A DNA stretch of 64,000 bases, from the NCBI RefSeq assembly GCF_901709675.1, contig NC_051098.1:14535918-14599917 (forward strand), read 5' to 3'. Made by a program: the position numbers and the translations under genes. The DNA is from Syngnathus acus. Lineage: Eukaryota; Chordata; Actinopteri; Syngnathiformes; Syngnathidae. Positions 15,356-50,045 of this stretch are shown here, piece by piece. A model generated the notes under the pieces. It was not told the origin of the DNA. It saw only the letters and a program-made list of their open reading frames with translations, and searched no databases. How positions within the stretch are numbered: position 1 is the stretch's first letter; the number at the start of each line of letters is the position of its first letter.

Positions 15356-15439
15356 TATCGTATTCGTATCGTATTTGTATCGTATTTGCATCGTATTCGT
15401 GTCGTATTCGGATCCGTATCGTATTCGTATCGTATTTGT
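15356..15439. repeat. TCGTAT-based minisatellite
   Basis: An irregular tandem of about seven 11-12-bp units of the type TATCGTATTCG/TATCGTATTTG. A stray cgtatcgtatttt follows at 15467. Confidence 0.85.
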
Positions 15440-16975
15440 TTTTATTTCACAAGCTCTGGGAGCTCACGTATCGTATTTTACTCAATTAGCAAAACGCTAA
15501 CGTTTATCCGGGACAATGCGCTTAAAGGGCACATTGGGCCTCAGCTGACCGTTTGCTATTAATATTATGTAAATATTGCTGACGTCTGAAATGTGAACCG
15601 GAGGCGTTAAAGAGCACATCGTCTGGATTCTAGTGTCCAAGTTGACGTTATCCCCTCCATTATCTGCTGACATTTTGTCCGTTTTCAAACATTACCTCAC
15701 TTTTGTCCCGAATCAAACAGGGAGGCTCGTTATATCAGACAATTGGTCCGAGGAGATTTTTTTTTTTCCGCACAGGAGGTTAATTTCTTATTGCAGGAGT
15801 TCACGGTGAATCATGTTAGTTTGCCTGTCTGTTCCCATTATCTCTCCGGGGGTGAAACAAACGCACGACCCCCCCCTTTTTATTTTTCCTTTTTATTATT
15901 CCTCCCCACTTTGTAAATGTCACAAAGCAATCGAGGTTTTTTTGCGTGACGACTCGGGCATGTAAATGCGCTTTTGATGTTTGCGCCTGCGTCTGCAGCT
16001 GATAGCGTTGCGCCTCCACTGGTGTGAATCTGAGACTTTCTAATGTATTCCAAGCTCGGGTAAAAATAACACAAGGTGACTTTAAATTCTCTCCACGAAA
16101 ACAGGAAAGGAAGAACAAAAAGGATTTTTTTTCGTGGTGTGAGTTACGACAACAAGGTCCCGGGCTATGTCTCGGAAGAGCGCTTGTGTACCGAGAGCCT
16201 TTCGGAAGCTCTTTGCCATGCCAGGAGATAGACGGCGGCAAACTGAGCACACATTGGTCACATGGGCGCTCAGATGGAAGGCTCTGATAAAGCTTAGCCC
16301 ATCATCGCCATCCAGCTCGCCATTTTGAAGATAACATGTGTCAATCGATACGCCGGAAGGAAATACACATTACATCATGTGCTCAATTATTTGTCACAAT
16401 AGATGATAATTTGGGGAAAGTTCAGTTTTATTGCAGCAAGTGGACTAGATAATATATATAAAAGGAAATAATAAAGAACTAAATCATAAATAAAGTACTT
16501 GTCAGAATCAGTCAGTCAACATTTAAAATGGAGCAGAATCATGAAATTTTAACATTTTCGCACTATATCAGATGGGGAACACTGATTTATGGAGTGGAAG
16601 ACCCGATCAATAAAATTTATTTTTCCACCCCTTACTCTTCACGTTCCCTTGTCTCCTAGCTGCTACGTTCTCTTGTCTCCTAGCTGCTGCTCTCCAGCTT
16701 CCCTTCGTGGGTAGCCAAGCTTGCAAGCCCATCTGGCGCTGACTCACAGGGGCCCGCCACTCGGATCCGGGGACGCGGACTGGGAGGGGGATCAATAGTG
16801 GCAAACATGGCAGTCTTATATTAAACGGATTAGACTTCGGCTGCACAATCTACACAAAGCCTGTTTGTGTAGCGTGGCATTGTGTGGCATTGTTGCCTCG
16901 TGTTGACGAAAGAAGCGCAAATATTTGTGAGGCAGTAAATGTCCAGACGGTAACGTGTGTGTTTGTGTGTTGAAG

Positions 16976-40505
<23,530 letters not shown>

Positions 40506-40884
40506 AGTTTGGAAGGAAGGCAGGTGGTGCTATGGCAGCATAACTTTGATTAGATCGTTGTATGTTGGGGGGGGGGGATTAGGGAGGAAGCGAAATTCGG
40601 ACTGGCGTGGCCTCATCTTGAGAAGAGGCCGAGTGTCCCGTCTCGAAACCTTCCTGGACTGCTGGGGCCCGAAACTTCTGTACACTCTCTTTCTTTTACA
40701 GACTATTTTGTGCCTTGTTCTATTTTGGTTTGTTTTCTTCCCCGCCGTCCCTCCCACTCACGTGCTTGTTGGTTTGGATGTTTGCTTGCAATATGAAAGT
40801 GGCCCGTTTGTGTGTGTGAGTGCGTGTTAGTCAGTGCCACCGAGCACAAAGAAGGTCATCGCCCCTTTTTATTCTGCAGTCATC

Positions 40885-41115
40885 TTAAAGGAGACATATT
40901 AAGTTTTTTGTTTTCTTTAAACCACTCACTTTAAAACAGTTCGCTGATCATATCTGTTGCTTGTTTTGATCGGAAACCGATCACTTTGGGCAGGTCTCCA
41001 AGCACTGTGACATCACAGTCCAACCAAAACAGCTTCCTTCCAGACGTATTTTGGACAAGCATTCCAGAGACCCGACTATTTGTAAGTCATTTTTTTGGTA
41101 ATATGTCCCCTTTAA
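40885..41115. mobile_element. short piggyBac-like MITE in the cadm1 3' UTR
   Basis: The 231-bp segment has imperfect terminal inverted repeats. The left end reads TTAAAGGAGACATATTA and the right end TAATATGTCCCCTTTAA. TTAA at both extremities fits the TTAA target duplication of piggyBac-class elements. No transposase coding is present. Confidence 0.7.
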
Positions 41116-41241
41116 GAGTTCAGCGATTATTGAGATTCCATCTCCCAATCACTAACATGTACATTTGATGCCGTTGGTTTACACGTGAATGTCAGACAAA
41201 AGAAAGAAAAGGGAAAAAAAGAAAAAAAAGTTGAACTAAAT

Positions 41242-42053
41242 AGCCACTTTATTAGGGACACTTGATCAAAGCTGGATGAAGGTTGACATGGGCCCTCAAA
41301 ACGCCAAATACAAAATATGGGGAGTTTTGAAGTCTGAATCCAGATTGTTGTTGATATGAGATTATTTGAAGTACGCAAGACAATTTAAAAAAGTGGTACG
41401 TTATATGTCATCATTTTATGAGAATAAGTCAAATTATTGGGGCAGTAAAGTCAAAATGGTGACAGACGAAAACACAACTTTATCACAGGAATAAAAATTT
41501 CACAAAGGCAAGTGTCGCATTTGATAAAAAATCCAATCAATTATGACCATGTAAGTCCTCATATTATGACAGTATAAGTCAAATTATTATTGCAGTGAAT
41601 TGACAAAATGAGAAATTGGTTACTGCTGAATTAAGTCAAATTATCAAGGCAATAAATTGGATTTTTTGGGGCATAAAAGTGGTTTATTATTTTACAATTA
41701 AATATGTAAAACTTTGTACTTGTATAAGGAGAAAAATCAGTTATATGAATAAAAAGATCATTTTTACAAGAAAGGGACATCAAATTTTAGTTATTAATTA
41801 CCGAAGTAGGTCAAGAGGGTGTACGTTATGCGCTGTGGACATCTAACCAGACGTTTTTAACAAATGTGTGTATATAGTACTGTTTTAGCCATTTTTATTA
41901 GCAGGTTCTCCAGAGATGTAGTGCGTTTGTCAGTGTGGGAATTTAGATGTTCACTGGCTAAATTATGACTCTATTCTTGTAATTTTACAACTTCACTTTC
42001 AAAACTGAAGGCGGGCCGCCGTTTTGAAGGCACCGTGTGCCTGATAAAGTGGC
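41242..42053. mobile_element. non-autonomous element with GCCACTTTAT-type inverted ends
   Basis: The left end is AGCCACTTTATTAGGGACAC. The right end, read on the other strand, is AGCCACTTTATCAGGCACAC. The roughly 810-bp interior is AT-rich, non-coding, and contains several copies of an AAGTCAAATTAT motif (near 41425, 41575 and 41632). CACTTTATTAGG-type ends are frequent in fish interspersed repeats. No clear target-site duplication was found, so the superfamily is left open. Confidence 0.6.
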
Positions 42054-42060
42054 TTTTTCA

Positions 42061-42066
42061 ATTAAA
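42061..42066 (+). promoter_or_regulatory. candidate proximal polyadenylation signal ATTAAA
   Basis: ATTAAA is followed after about 15 bp by the GT-rich tract gtctgtgtgtcag, the usual arrangement of a cleavage site. It lies just beyond the right end of the inverted-repeat element at 41242-42053. Confidence 0.4.
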
Positions 42067-43602
42067 ACTTGCCGGTCTGTGTGTCAGTATAGATGTCATG
42101 ACAGCAGTTTATCTTTAGAGGTTAGCATTGGTGTAAAGTTCGTCACATGATAGCGGATCAAATGTTCATTATTGAGTAGCTGTCAGTTGAGTTGAATGTT
42201 TTGGGCATGGGCATTCATGCTAACAAAAGAGGAACATTTTAATCTTATAAGCTTATTTTTATTTCTTCTTTCCTTGGATATTTTTCAGGCAATGGTCACA
42301 AAATGTAATACTTTGAATAATATTGATCTGCCTGCTAAAAACAGACGGTCCGAAATAATGGACTTGGCTCACTTAATTAGCTTTATTTAGCATAAAGAAA
42401 AATTAACAATTTTGAACCCTGTTTAAGCTAAACGTAGCTAGCCCCATGTGTGTATTGTGTGTTTTCTTTAAGAGCCTTCACCTTTAATCATTATTATTTA
42501 TATTATTTTATTTACACAAAAGATTGATGGACAAAAAGAAATATTGTTTTGAAGAGTTTCTTGTCTAGTGTTGGCATAAAGAATAGCTAGCATTAAGATT
42601 TGCTAGGATGTTTAGCTAAAATATTTGAACAATTAGTGTAAAACTAACTCATTCCAGAGCTGAGGATTAAATACTTGATTAATTAATTATTATTGTGTTC
42701 TTTATGTTTACATATGAGATAGAAAGATGCCCATTTTAAAGCTGCTTCCTGCTTTGTGCTGAACTTAGCTTGCGAGACAGCTTCCAATGGGATACAAAGC
42801 TATAATTTGGTTTTATATAAATATCAAAAGTGCAAAACTCAAATAATGTTATTGAGTATTTTATTTAGATTTTGCCCTATATGGACAAAAAGTTGAACTT
42901 GCTTAGCTTTGTTTAGCATCAAAACAGGAGAAACAGAAACGTACCGCATGAGGCTAAACGCTAACGTAATGCTAAAGTTCAGCTCAAGCGACAACATTTT
43001 CACAGTTTACTGGACTTTTACCTGCGTTTTATTCTTTATTTGTACATATTTGATAAAAGTGACTATTTTAATCCACTTCCTGTTTTATCAACCTCCCAGC
43101 AAGCTTCTACTGGGATAGAAGCAGTGTAATTTGTTTTGTTTTTCCCCTAGCCATATGCTTTCATTAGATTCTTAGCTGTTAATAAATTAAATACCTTCCA
43201 ATGTAAAATTAATGTGCAAAGAGTGTTACAGTATGTCTATTTCTTGACTTGCAGTCATCTATAAGCAGTAAAAAGACATCTCTTGAAGTATCGTTCCCCT
43301 TAGGCCACCTTTGATTGGTCTTGAACGGCCGACTGCTCTATCAAGTTGTTACTTTTTTTTTTTCCCCCCTGACTTGTCGCCCAACAGCCTCAAAACTTCA
43401 CTCAAAAGCCTTTGTTTTCTTCCCTAGCAACAGAAACCCAAAACACAGTCCCAGATAGTTGCTATTCAAAAACATCCAGTTTATCGGATAACCACCGCCT
43501 TAAAGTCACCTCCCGATCAATCACGCGTAAATAAAAGAGCGAAGGACTTGATGTAGTGCCTTGTTTGACGTGGAGGCATACAGGTGGTCGGATACTTTAA
43601 AG

Positions 43603-44090
43603 CACGGGTGGGTAACCTAGCCCGCACTATTTGTATCACACCTCCAGTTTTTTTTTTTTTTTTAATATTTTTAAAAAGTGTTCATGTAATTTAATTATGT
43701 ATGTTGGCTTCAGCCCTATTTTCTTTTTCTCTTGTAGCCACTTAATGAGACAAACCTGTACAATCGAGAACCTGCTGTAAAAAGATTTGGCTCACAAATG
43801 CTCAAAATTGTTCAATCAATTTTGTTTTTTTTGCTTCGACTATTCTCAGAAAATGACTAATTTCATTTTGTAAAATGATAATACGATTACAATTTTGGTC
43901 TCATAAAACACTTATTTTATGATATCACTATTTGATTTTCATATTTGCAACTTCTGTGTCATTTGACTTTTTCTCCTGCTCAAAAATATTGTTATTCTCA
44001 TGAAATTCCGATTTAATCCTCATGAATTATTTCTAAATTAAATGAGAATTTAAAGAGGGGCCCTGATAGGACAATGGTTCCCCACCTCTG
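43603..44090. mobile_element. non-autonomous hAT-like element
   Basis: The ends are inverted: CACGGGTGGGTAACC on the left, and CAGAGGTGGGGAACC when the right end is read in reverse. Flanking 8-bp sequences ctttaaag (43595-43602) and cgttaaag (44091-44098) differ at one base and look like an 8-bp target duplication, the hAT signature. The interior has no transposase. Confidence 0.65.
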
Positions 44091-45233
44091 CGTTAAAGTG
44101 TTATCTTGTACATTTGTGTCCTCTTTTTAACTGGTTCGACGCGATGTTGGTCCACGTTGTCGCTTACTGCTGCGCCGTTTTGGACCCTGGCGTTCATGTT
44201 GTACAAAAGCTCGGATGCTCGGTCCCAGATGTTGTATTTACTATGTATTATTAAATTTGGTGATTCCAAATGTTCATTGAAGCAGCATTTCTTATTTATG
44301 GGGATGACTTCTGCGGATGAGGTTAAAACAAGCAGCTAGCAGCCAATCGGAAGGAACGAGTACATATAAAAGTGAAACCACCTATGTTTAAAATGGCTGT
44401 TTTTTTAGGATTTTGTAAATAATAATAATAAGAGACCATGAAAAAACATTTCAAAACTGAAATTGAAATCAATATTTTTGACAAAACTCATCTTAATGTA
44501 GGCATTTACCCATTTTAATATTGAATCATTATTCACAGATTGTTTTTTCAAAATAACCCTAATTGTCATAACATTATATTGAATGACAAATGAATTTTAA
44601 AATATTTTAAAAATTATTATATATAAAAATACCCCCATTGCGCTAATTCTATTTGATTTTTGATGTTTCTCCTTATGATGATTAGTATGTTTGTGTTCAC
44701 TCTCTCAGGTTCATGAGTGTTAATAGTTGTGTTTTTGCATCTCAGGTAGAATGCAAATGTATTGTAAAAAAATTAAAAAAAGCCCTCCCTGCCCTGCCAG
44801 CCTACTAAGTATATAGTGTAACTATCTTTAGTGCAACAGCAGCTATTCAAACCGATGTAGATGGATTTGTCACTACTTTGTTGAGCAACCACAAAAATGC
44901 CAGAGTAGACTTGGCCATCCAGCGGACTAGCACCACGTGTACAGTCGATGTTTCTCAAACTTCTTCCTCTCGTATGTTCAGTTGTGAATGTTTTGCATAC
45001 AAGATATGATGTACATGTATTTCCTGTAACATGTCCAAGAGGGGAAGGAGGACGAGGAGCTGCTTTGTGTTTTGCTACTCACAAAAAATGCTTTAACGTT
45101 GTCTTCTTTTTTTTTTTTCTTTAATGTAGCGAACACTTTTGATTGTCGTCTGGCCATGCATCTTTTGTATTGGTTCACCAACATTTTTACAAAAGGAAAA
45201 AAAAATACACACAACCTGATGAGTACTTGTCTT

Positions 45234-45239
45234 AATAAA
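45234..45239 (+). promoter_or_regulatory. candidate distal polyadenylation signal AATAAA
   Basis: A canonical hexamer in cttaataaagaat is followed by a GT-rich region (tcgtatgttcttgttgtggtgatg) within about 30 bp. This is the best-placed signal for the end of a long cadm1 transcript. Confidence 0.45.
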
Positions 45240-45286
45240 GAATATGTCGTATGTTCTTGTTGTGGTGATGCTTTTCGTCTTCAGTA

Positions 45287-45475
45287 AGAAATATTTGGGC
45301 AAAATTATTTTGACCACAATACAATATTCAATTTGTATTGATTTTGTTTGACAGGGTCAGGGTTATTTGGGCAAAATTATTTTGAACACAATATTATTTT
45401 TTTATTTATTTGATAGGGTTAGGGTTATTTGGGCAAAATTATTTCGACCACAATATTTTTTTTATTTTGGTTAGT
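45287..45475. repeat. three-copy tandem repeat (~65-72 bp)
   Basis: ATTTGGGCAAAATTATTTTG and following ACACAATA recur three times. The second and third copies are preceded by AGGGTTAGGGTT or AGGGTCAGGGTT. The repeat starts just past the candidate distal poly(A) signal of cadm1. Confidence 0.85.
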
Positions 45476-46135
45476 TTTTGTACTCACTTAGGAAGCGCAA
45501 GAAGGAGTATGTGTGTGGTCTGCCCAGTTCAAGTGTTCCCATTAAAAATAGAAAGATGTTGTTAACCTTTTCCTGGCCCGGCTTGACTCGAAGCAGCAGC
45601 ACCTGTCGGCCAACATGCAGGTCTCATTTTCTGTCCTGGAGAAAAAGAAAATAAGAAAGAAAAAAAAGTCTGTCAATTTGTCAAAACTCTAACATGAGCT
45701 CGGTGAGTCTGTCCATGTCAGTCATGGTGTCATGGGAAACACGTCTACACACGCGTCTTTCATGATGAGGCCTTCCTTCCTCACGCATGACCACGTCCGC
45801 ATATTTTCAACAGTGTCAGTTTGAAAAGCAACATGGGGAGAACACGTCCACGTCCATCTTCAATCACACCAAAGGAAATGCGTTTGGTGGAAAAAAAAAC
45901 ATTTATTAAATTTTTTTTTATTTTTCACTGTTGGCTATAGTCAACGATGACAAGCTTCCTTCAAAGCAGCTGCTAAATATAACTGCGGTTAAAAATAATG
46001 AGTCACTTCATAAAGTTCTTGTGTCATGATGACAAGCACGTGATGTGTTAGAAGAACCACACTGGCACAATTATTTCAAAATGCAATGAGATTTTCTTAT
46101 ATCCAGCTATTAATTGTCTTCAATGACAGGTCTCA

Positions 46136-46149
46136 CCACTAGATGGCAG
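46136..46149 (+). promoter_or_regulatory. candidate CTCF-binding core
   Basis: CCACTAGATGGCAG fits the published vertebrate CTCF core CCASYAGRKGGCRS at every position. It lies about 0.9 kb beyond the candidate cadm1 3' end. Such short matches also occur by chance or inside fish interspersed repeats. Confidence 0.35.
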
Positions 46150-47396
46150 ACTGCTGATGAAAGCCAAAACACCAAGAGAAGAAGAGCGAGCAGGTCCGGA
46201 CACAAACAAATCTGCCAAGTTTGCCATGAAAGATTTCAAATTAAGTCGCCATGCCAACAATCGTCTCAAAAGTATACAAACAACAGTTTGAAGTGACTTT
46301 TTTTTTTTTGGAATGATGATTAACTCTGCAGAGTATTCAAAGTATCAGGTGTGTTTTGAGAGACAAAGAAGAAAAGGTTCAAGTGCACGTTTTTCGGGGC
46401 TCCGAATTAGTAAAACAATTAAAAAGCGAAAGGTTAAGCGTCTCCGGGAGAAAAGGTGTAATTACTACAAGGGGCAAAGAAAGCTCGGAGCGTCACCCTG
46501 GAGCAACCATGAGGAGCGAGCACCCACCTCGCAGCACCAAGGTGACTCAACTGCTCGAGCACTTTGCCAATTTGGGCTTGCTGTTCCGCTTCACAGGCAG
46601 CACCCTGACACAATAAGCACATTTCTTATCGTCTTATTGCCTTATCTCCCCATCGTATTTACTATTGTGGATGCATAATTCATTTCCTTTTCATTTCAAA
46701 TGCTGCCATTATCTGCCACGTGTGGAGGCCCAAAAAAAAAATGGCGGTGCCTTTATTTAGTCATTATTTTGAATTATAAGAAGTGTTGTCTTTTGGCGGG
46801 GTAGCCTTGAAGCACTGCCATCATTTATCAGTCCCACTCCGTTTTTACTTATCAAATTAATTAGTTAGGTAATTAAAAGTTACATATTTTAATTAAATCG
46901 CTGCCGGATACACGCCCGTCACCTGGAAAGTAAAAAAAAAATAAATAGGCGCCGCTGGGGGATTGGAGTCGAGCACTTTCACTAGACTTTGCCACGTGCT
47001 TTTTGCTTTTGGACAAAATGGACGCCTTTCAACAAATGTGAAAATTGTGCTTTGGTAGAAAAGGTCAGCTTCTTTTTACACACGAGTGCATTTAGGTTTC
47101 TAGCGCTTCACTTATTTTCAAATTGCCAATAAAATTGGCAAAAGGTGTGTCGAGAAAGAGACAAAGAATTACTTAGAAGACACTTAATTAGTGGATTGTA
47201 AGAATAGAGAGGAGTACAAAGTTGGCCAATTACGTTCATAATGACTTTTCCGACACATCATTACATCTCATCTACATCTATTTAAGAGAAGTCGGTGAAA
47301 GCCAATCTGCTTGCAGGCAACGTGTGAAAAATCACTGGCGGTAATTTGATGACTTTCTGCATGCAGGGGTTCATTGTTTAGCTGTAATTGAATAAA

Positions 47397-47417
47397 TGTG
47401 TGTGTGTGCGTGTGTAT

Positions 47418-47455
<38 letters not shown>
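47397..47455. repeat. interrupted (GT)n microsatellite
   Basis: GT repeats broken by GCGT and ATAC, in intergenic DNA downstream of cadm1. Confidence 0.95.
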
Positions 47456-47456
<1 letters not shown>

Positions 47457-48094
47457 GACTTGATGACACCGAATACATCACTTTTGCTAAAGTTTCTCTT
47501 ATGATGGCCGTTATCTAAACCAAGAGTAGTTTCAATCAAGGGTGAGGAAGCTAAATACAAATGTGTTTAGCCCTAATGCTAATGTAGCCTAAAATAAGTT
47601 ACACTTTCTCACAGTAAGCGGAACTCAAAATTAAAAAAATTAAAAAAACACAAACAACAATTGTTTTTAAAGGGTTTTTTAAACGGATCCCTTCTCCACC
47701 ATTAAACATATTTAGAGTTTTTTTTTAAAGGGTATGTCAAAAAGATAAATTACCCCCAGGCAGGCTTTGTTTTGTTGAGCTGTAAAATGTATTAAATGTT
47801 TAATTAAATAGTTGAAACTAAGCGGACCCTCCCTCACCCCAGTTCTGCTCCATTAAAGGACTGAATGATGTCATTAATATTCTCCGCCCTTCTGCCTTAC
47901 TTCCTTAATTATGACTTTGAGGCTTTGTGTCATTCACGCTGTTATCACGTTTTTCTTCATTATTACGTTATGCTGTTATCGTCCATTGCGTTATGCTTTC
48001 TATTCTTCTTGCGAGTTTGTGGCATTCAATGCTATGCCGCATTTTGTTTTGGATCATTACATTACGCTACATTTTGCTGTGCTTTAGTGTTGGC

Positions 48095-48280
48095 TCGTGA
48101 GTGAACGATTCGTTCAAACGAACGAATCCTTTTAGTGAACAAGAGTGAACAAATCACTCCCTAAAGTGATGACTTCAACCAGTAGGTGTCGGTAATGCCC
48201 ATTGATGCTGGTGCCACCTCGCCGTAAAACAAAACGAAGAAGAAAATGACGTAACTTCCTGTTTACTAACTGAATGGATG
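48095..48280. mobile_element. fish interspersed-repeat fragment with perfect hairpin
   Basis: GATTCGTTC-AAAC-GAACGAATC at 48107-48128 is a perfect 9-bp stem with a 4-nt loop. It is followed by CAGTAGGTGTCGGTAATGC and AAAACGAAGAAGAAAATGACG, a motif series that recurs widely in fish genomes. Related palindromic sequence (gttcgcgaac) appears again at 48433-48442, beyond the TGAG array, so the array probably expanded inside the element. Confidence 0.5.
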
Positions 48281-48369
48281 TGTGAGTGAGTGAGTGAGTG
48301 AGTGAGTGAGTGAGTGAGTGAGTGAGTGAGTGAGTGAGTGAGTGAGTGAGTGAGTGAGTGAGTGAGTGA
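48281..48369. repeat. (TGAG)n microsatellite
   Basis: About 21 uninterrupted TGAG tetramers. Confidence 0.97.
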
Positions 48370-48834
48370 ATGATTTGCATTTTCAGGTCATCGCGAGAAC
48401 GGATCAGTGAGGGAAGGAATCCTGACTTTCCCGTTCGCGAACGAGTCAATGGGTCAACTGCCTGCCTCCCCCCCGTGCATCAACGGATGAGTCAGTGAAC
48501 GTGTTGCGTCTCCCTCCTGGCGTCAACTATGGATGCCAGAATGTCGATTTGCCATGGAAAGAAAGAACCACTCACTGAAACACCACTTCTTTTATGCACG
48601 TTTTCTCCAGCTAACTTTATTGCATGAAGGGATGCGCCGTTATGCAACAACGGGGAGAGTACGCTTCTCTTTGGGTTATCTTTATTTTATAACACTTATA
48701 GTAGTTTTTAAATAACGTGTAAATAACGTACATACGCCTGAATATTGTTATCAAATATATCTACTGCAATTTCACATTAGATTGCTGGTTTGAAAATGAA
48801 TTTAATGAATACATTTTGAATTTGCTTTTATTGT
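48370..48834. other. intergenic, no recognised feature
   Basis: Apart from the probable right part of the fish repeat (to about 48450), no gene or repeat is recognised. Confidence 0.6.
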
Positions 48835-48990
48835 TATTGTGTGAAGGCGATGGCCTTCACACGTTATTCTACTGGATTCACTTTATTATTATTGTGTGAA
48901 GGCGATTCATCCGATTCACTCCATTCCACTTTTGACGTATTCCAAATATTCACGAGATTAGTGCTTCCATTTTTCTCGTTCCGAACATTC
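48835..48990 (-). mobile_element. truncated inverted copy of a GTGTGAAGGC-ended element
   Basis: The segment contains GTGTGAAGGCGATGGCCTTC and GTGTGAAGGCGATTCATCC. Its right part (48900-48985) is the reverse complement of 60475-60570, through motifs such as TCGGATGAAT, GGAATACGT, GAATATTTGG and CGAGAAAAATGGAAGC on the opposite strand. It is one end of the element family found at 59937-60700. Confidence 0.65.
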
Positions 48991-49631
48991 GGCAGGGAGT
49001 GGAGCCCATCCCCCGAGGACGCCGGACGGAAGCCCAGAGAGCCGGGCCAGAGAGCCGGACCAGAGCTGCCGTCGAGTCCACAGCAGGCGGCCACAGGCTC
49101 CAAGTCGGGAGGCAGGAGGGTCCGGTGGTGGTTCTGGCCAGTTGGCTGTTGGCTAGCTGGCTAACGTAGCTGGTAGTCCGAGGGAGAGGAAACAGAGCGG
49201 AGCTGCGGGGATGCGAGGTGGACGGAAGACAACACGAGAAAAATAAAAGAAGAGACGGGTGCACTGAAAACGGGAAAACGAAAAACAAGTAACGGACACG
49301 GTCCGGGACAGAAGCGGCAGTCAACAAATCTGACGCCAGCGTGCTCTAACCCGGAAGACAACAGACAGTGGGGGAGGAGGTTTGAACTGCGGCGCGGCAC
49401 ACGGCATTGTTGACAAAGGACGATCGATGGATTTAATGAATTGGAGTGACACAGATGGTTTTACAAACGTGTTATTTATGTAATAGTTTTTTTAAAATAA
49501 CTGAATGTTACGTCAGGCCCGTTCTCAGCTCCTCGTTTGTGTTTGTCACGTTAGCATACCGTATCGTTTAGCCTGTTGTTGCTCGTTCATGTCTGTTCTT
49601 GGTGTTGGATTTTGTCGAATAAATTGCCCCC
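48991..49631. other. unassigned region with GC-rich first half
   Basis: Positions 48991-49230 are GC-rich with direct repeats such as AGAGCCGG(G/A)CCAGAG. They may be the 5' part of an unknown retroelement, but no coding domain or terminal structure supports that. Positions 49231-49631 show nothing recognisable. Confidence 0.4.
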
Positions 49632-49745
49632 CAAAATGCAATTTATACTCCGGAGCGACTTATATATGGTTTTTTTCACATTTTTGGGCATTTTATGGCT
49701 GGTGCGATTTATACTCCGGAGCGACTTATAGTCCGAAAATTACGG
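49632..49745. mobile_element. fragment of a widespread fish element (CGGAGCGACTTATA type)
   Basis: ACTCCGGAGCGACTTATA occurs twice (near 49647 and 49712). It ends in GACTTATAGTCCGAAAATTA CGG, a motif I recall as an end of a common fish interspersed repeat. Only one end is present here. Confidence 0.5.
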
Positions 49746-49782
49746 TAAGTAAAACACGATAGAACCATGGTTCGGGACCCGA

Positions 49783-50045
49783 CCTTATCCACGGGCTGTA
49801 CTTTGTCGATTTTTCTCTCACTTCTGCATAAAGTTTGTGACTTTATTTTTTTTTTTTCATTTTGCTTGTTAAATACTGCTTCATGATTTGCTGAGGTATC
49901 AGGAAGTGGGTGGGGCAATGAGAATAAAATCCGATTGGTTGGAAAGGGGGCGCGGTTATGCAGACGAGGGGTCCTGTGATCGGTGGGATGTAAAGTAGAC
50001 GTGGCGTCGTCGATTTGAAATGGTGCCTTCCGATTGGCTGATGGA
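49783..50045 (-). repeat. inverted copy of the dispersed element found at 62600-63185
   Basis: Read in reverse, this segment matches 62619-62775 (GAAGCAGTATT, GCAGAAGTGAGAGAAAA, GACAAAGTACAGCCC). It also matches 63003-63180 (CAGCCAATCGGAAGGC, CATCCCACCGATCACAGGAC, CCCTCGTCTGCAT). Similarity is high, about nine of ten bases by eye, and continues to within a few bases of the start of the minisatellite, where atggataagtgcaatg replaces ttggaaaagtggacgtgg. Confidence 0.85.

Larger units (their letters stand above)
40506..45260 (+). other. cadm1 3' UTR, 3' limit uncertain
   Basis: No further coding exon follows the stop. Candidate polyadenylation signals occur at 42061-42066 and 45234-45239, so the 3' UTR would be 1.6 or 4.7 kb; a long 3' UTR is known for CADM1. 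The segment contains a piggyBac-like short element (40885-41115), an inverted-repeat element (41242-42053) and a hAT-like element (43603-44090), with AT-rich sequence between. Confidence 0.5.
45476..48094. other. intergenic DNA downstream of cadm1
   Basis: Only short open frames without recognisable domains. The longest (46313-46678 and 46356-46616, plus) resemble nothing I know and overlap each other, so I do not call them. Contains the GT repeat at 47397-47455 and a candidate CTCF site at 46136. Confidence 0.7.

Noticed and set aside
46313-46678. 121- and 86-codon overlapping frames as a small gene downstream of cadm1
   Set aside because: No recognisable domain, no splice or promoter support, and the two frames overlap in different phases.
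48132-48449. Minus-strand frame with (SLTH)n repeats
   Set aside because: Translation of the TGAG microsatellite.
48841-49327. GC-rich segment as first exon or CpG-island promoter of a neighbouring gene
   Set aside because: No downstream coding exon was found, and the region starts inside a repeat fragment. The GC content alone is not enough.
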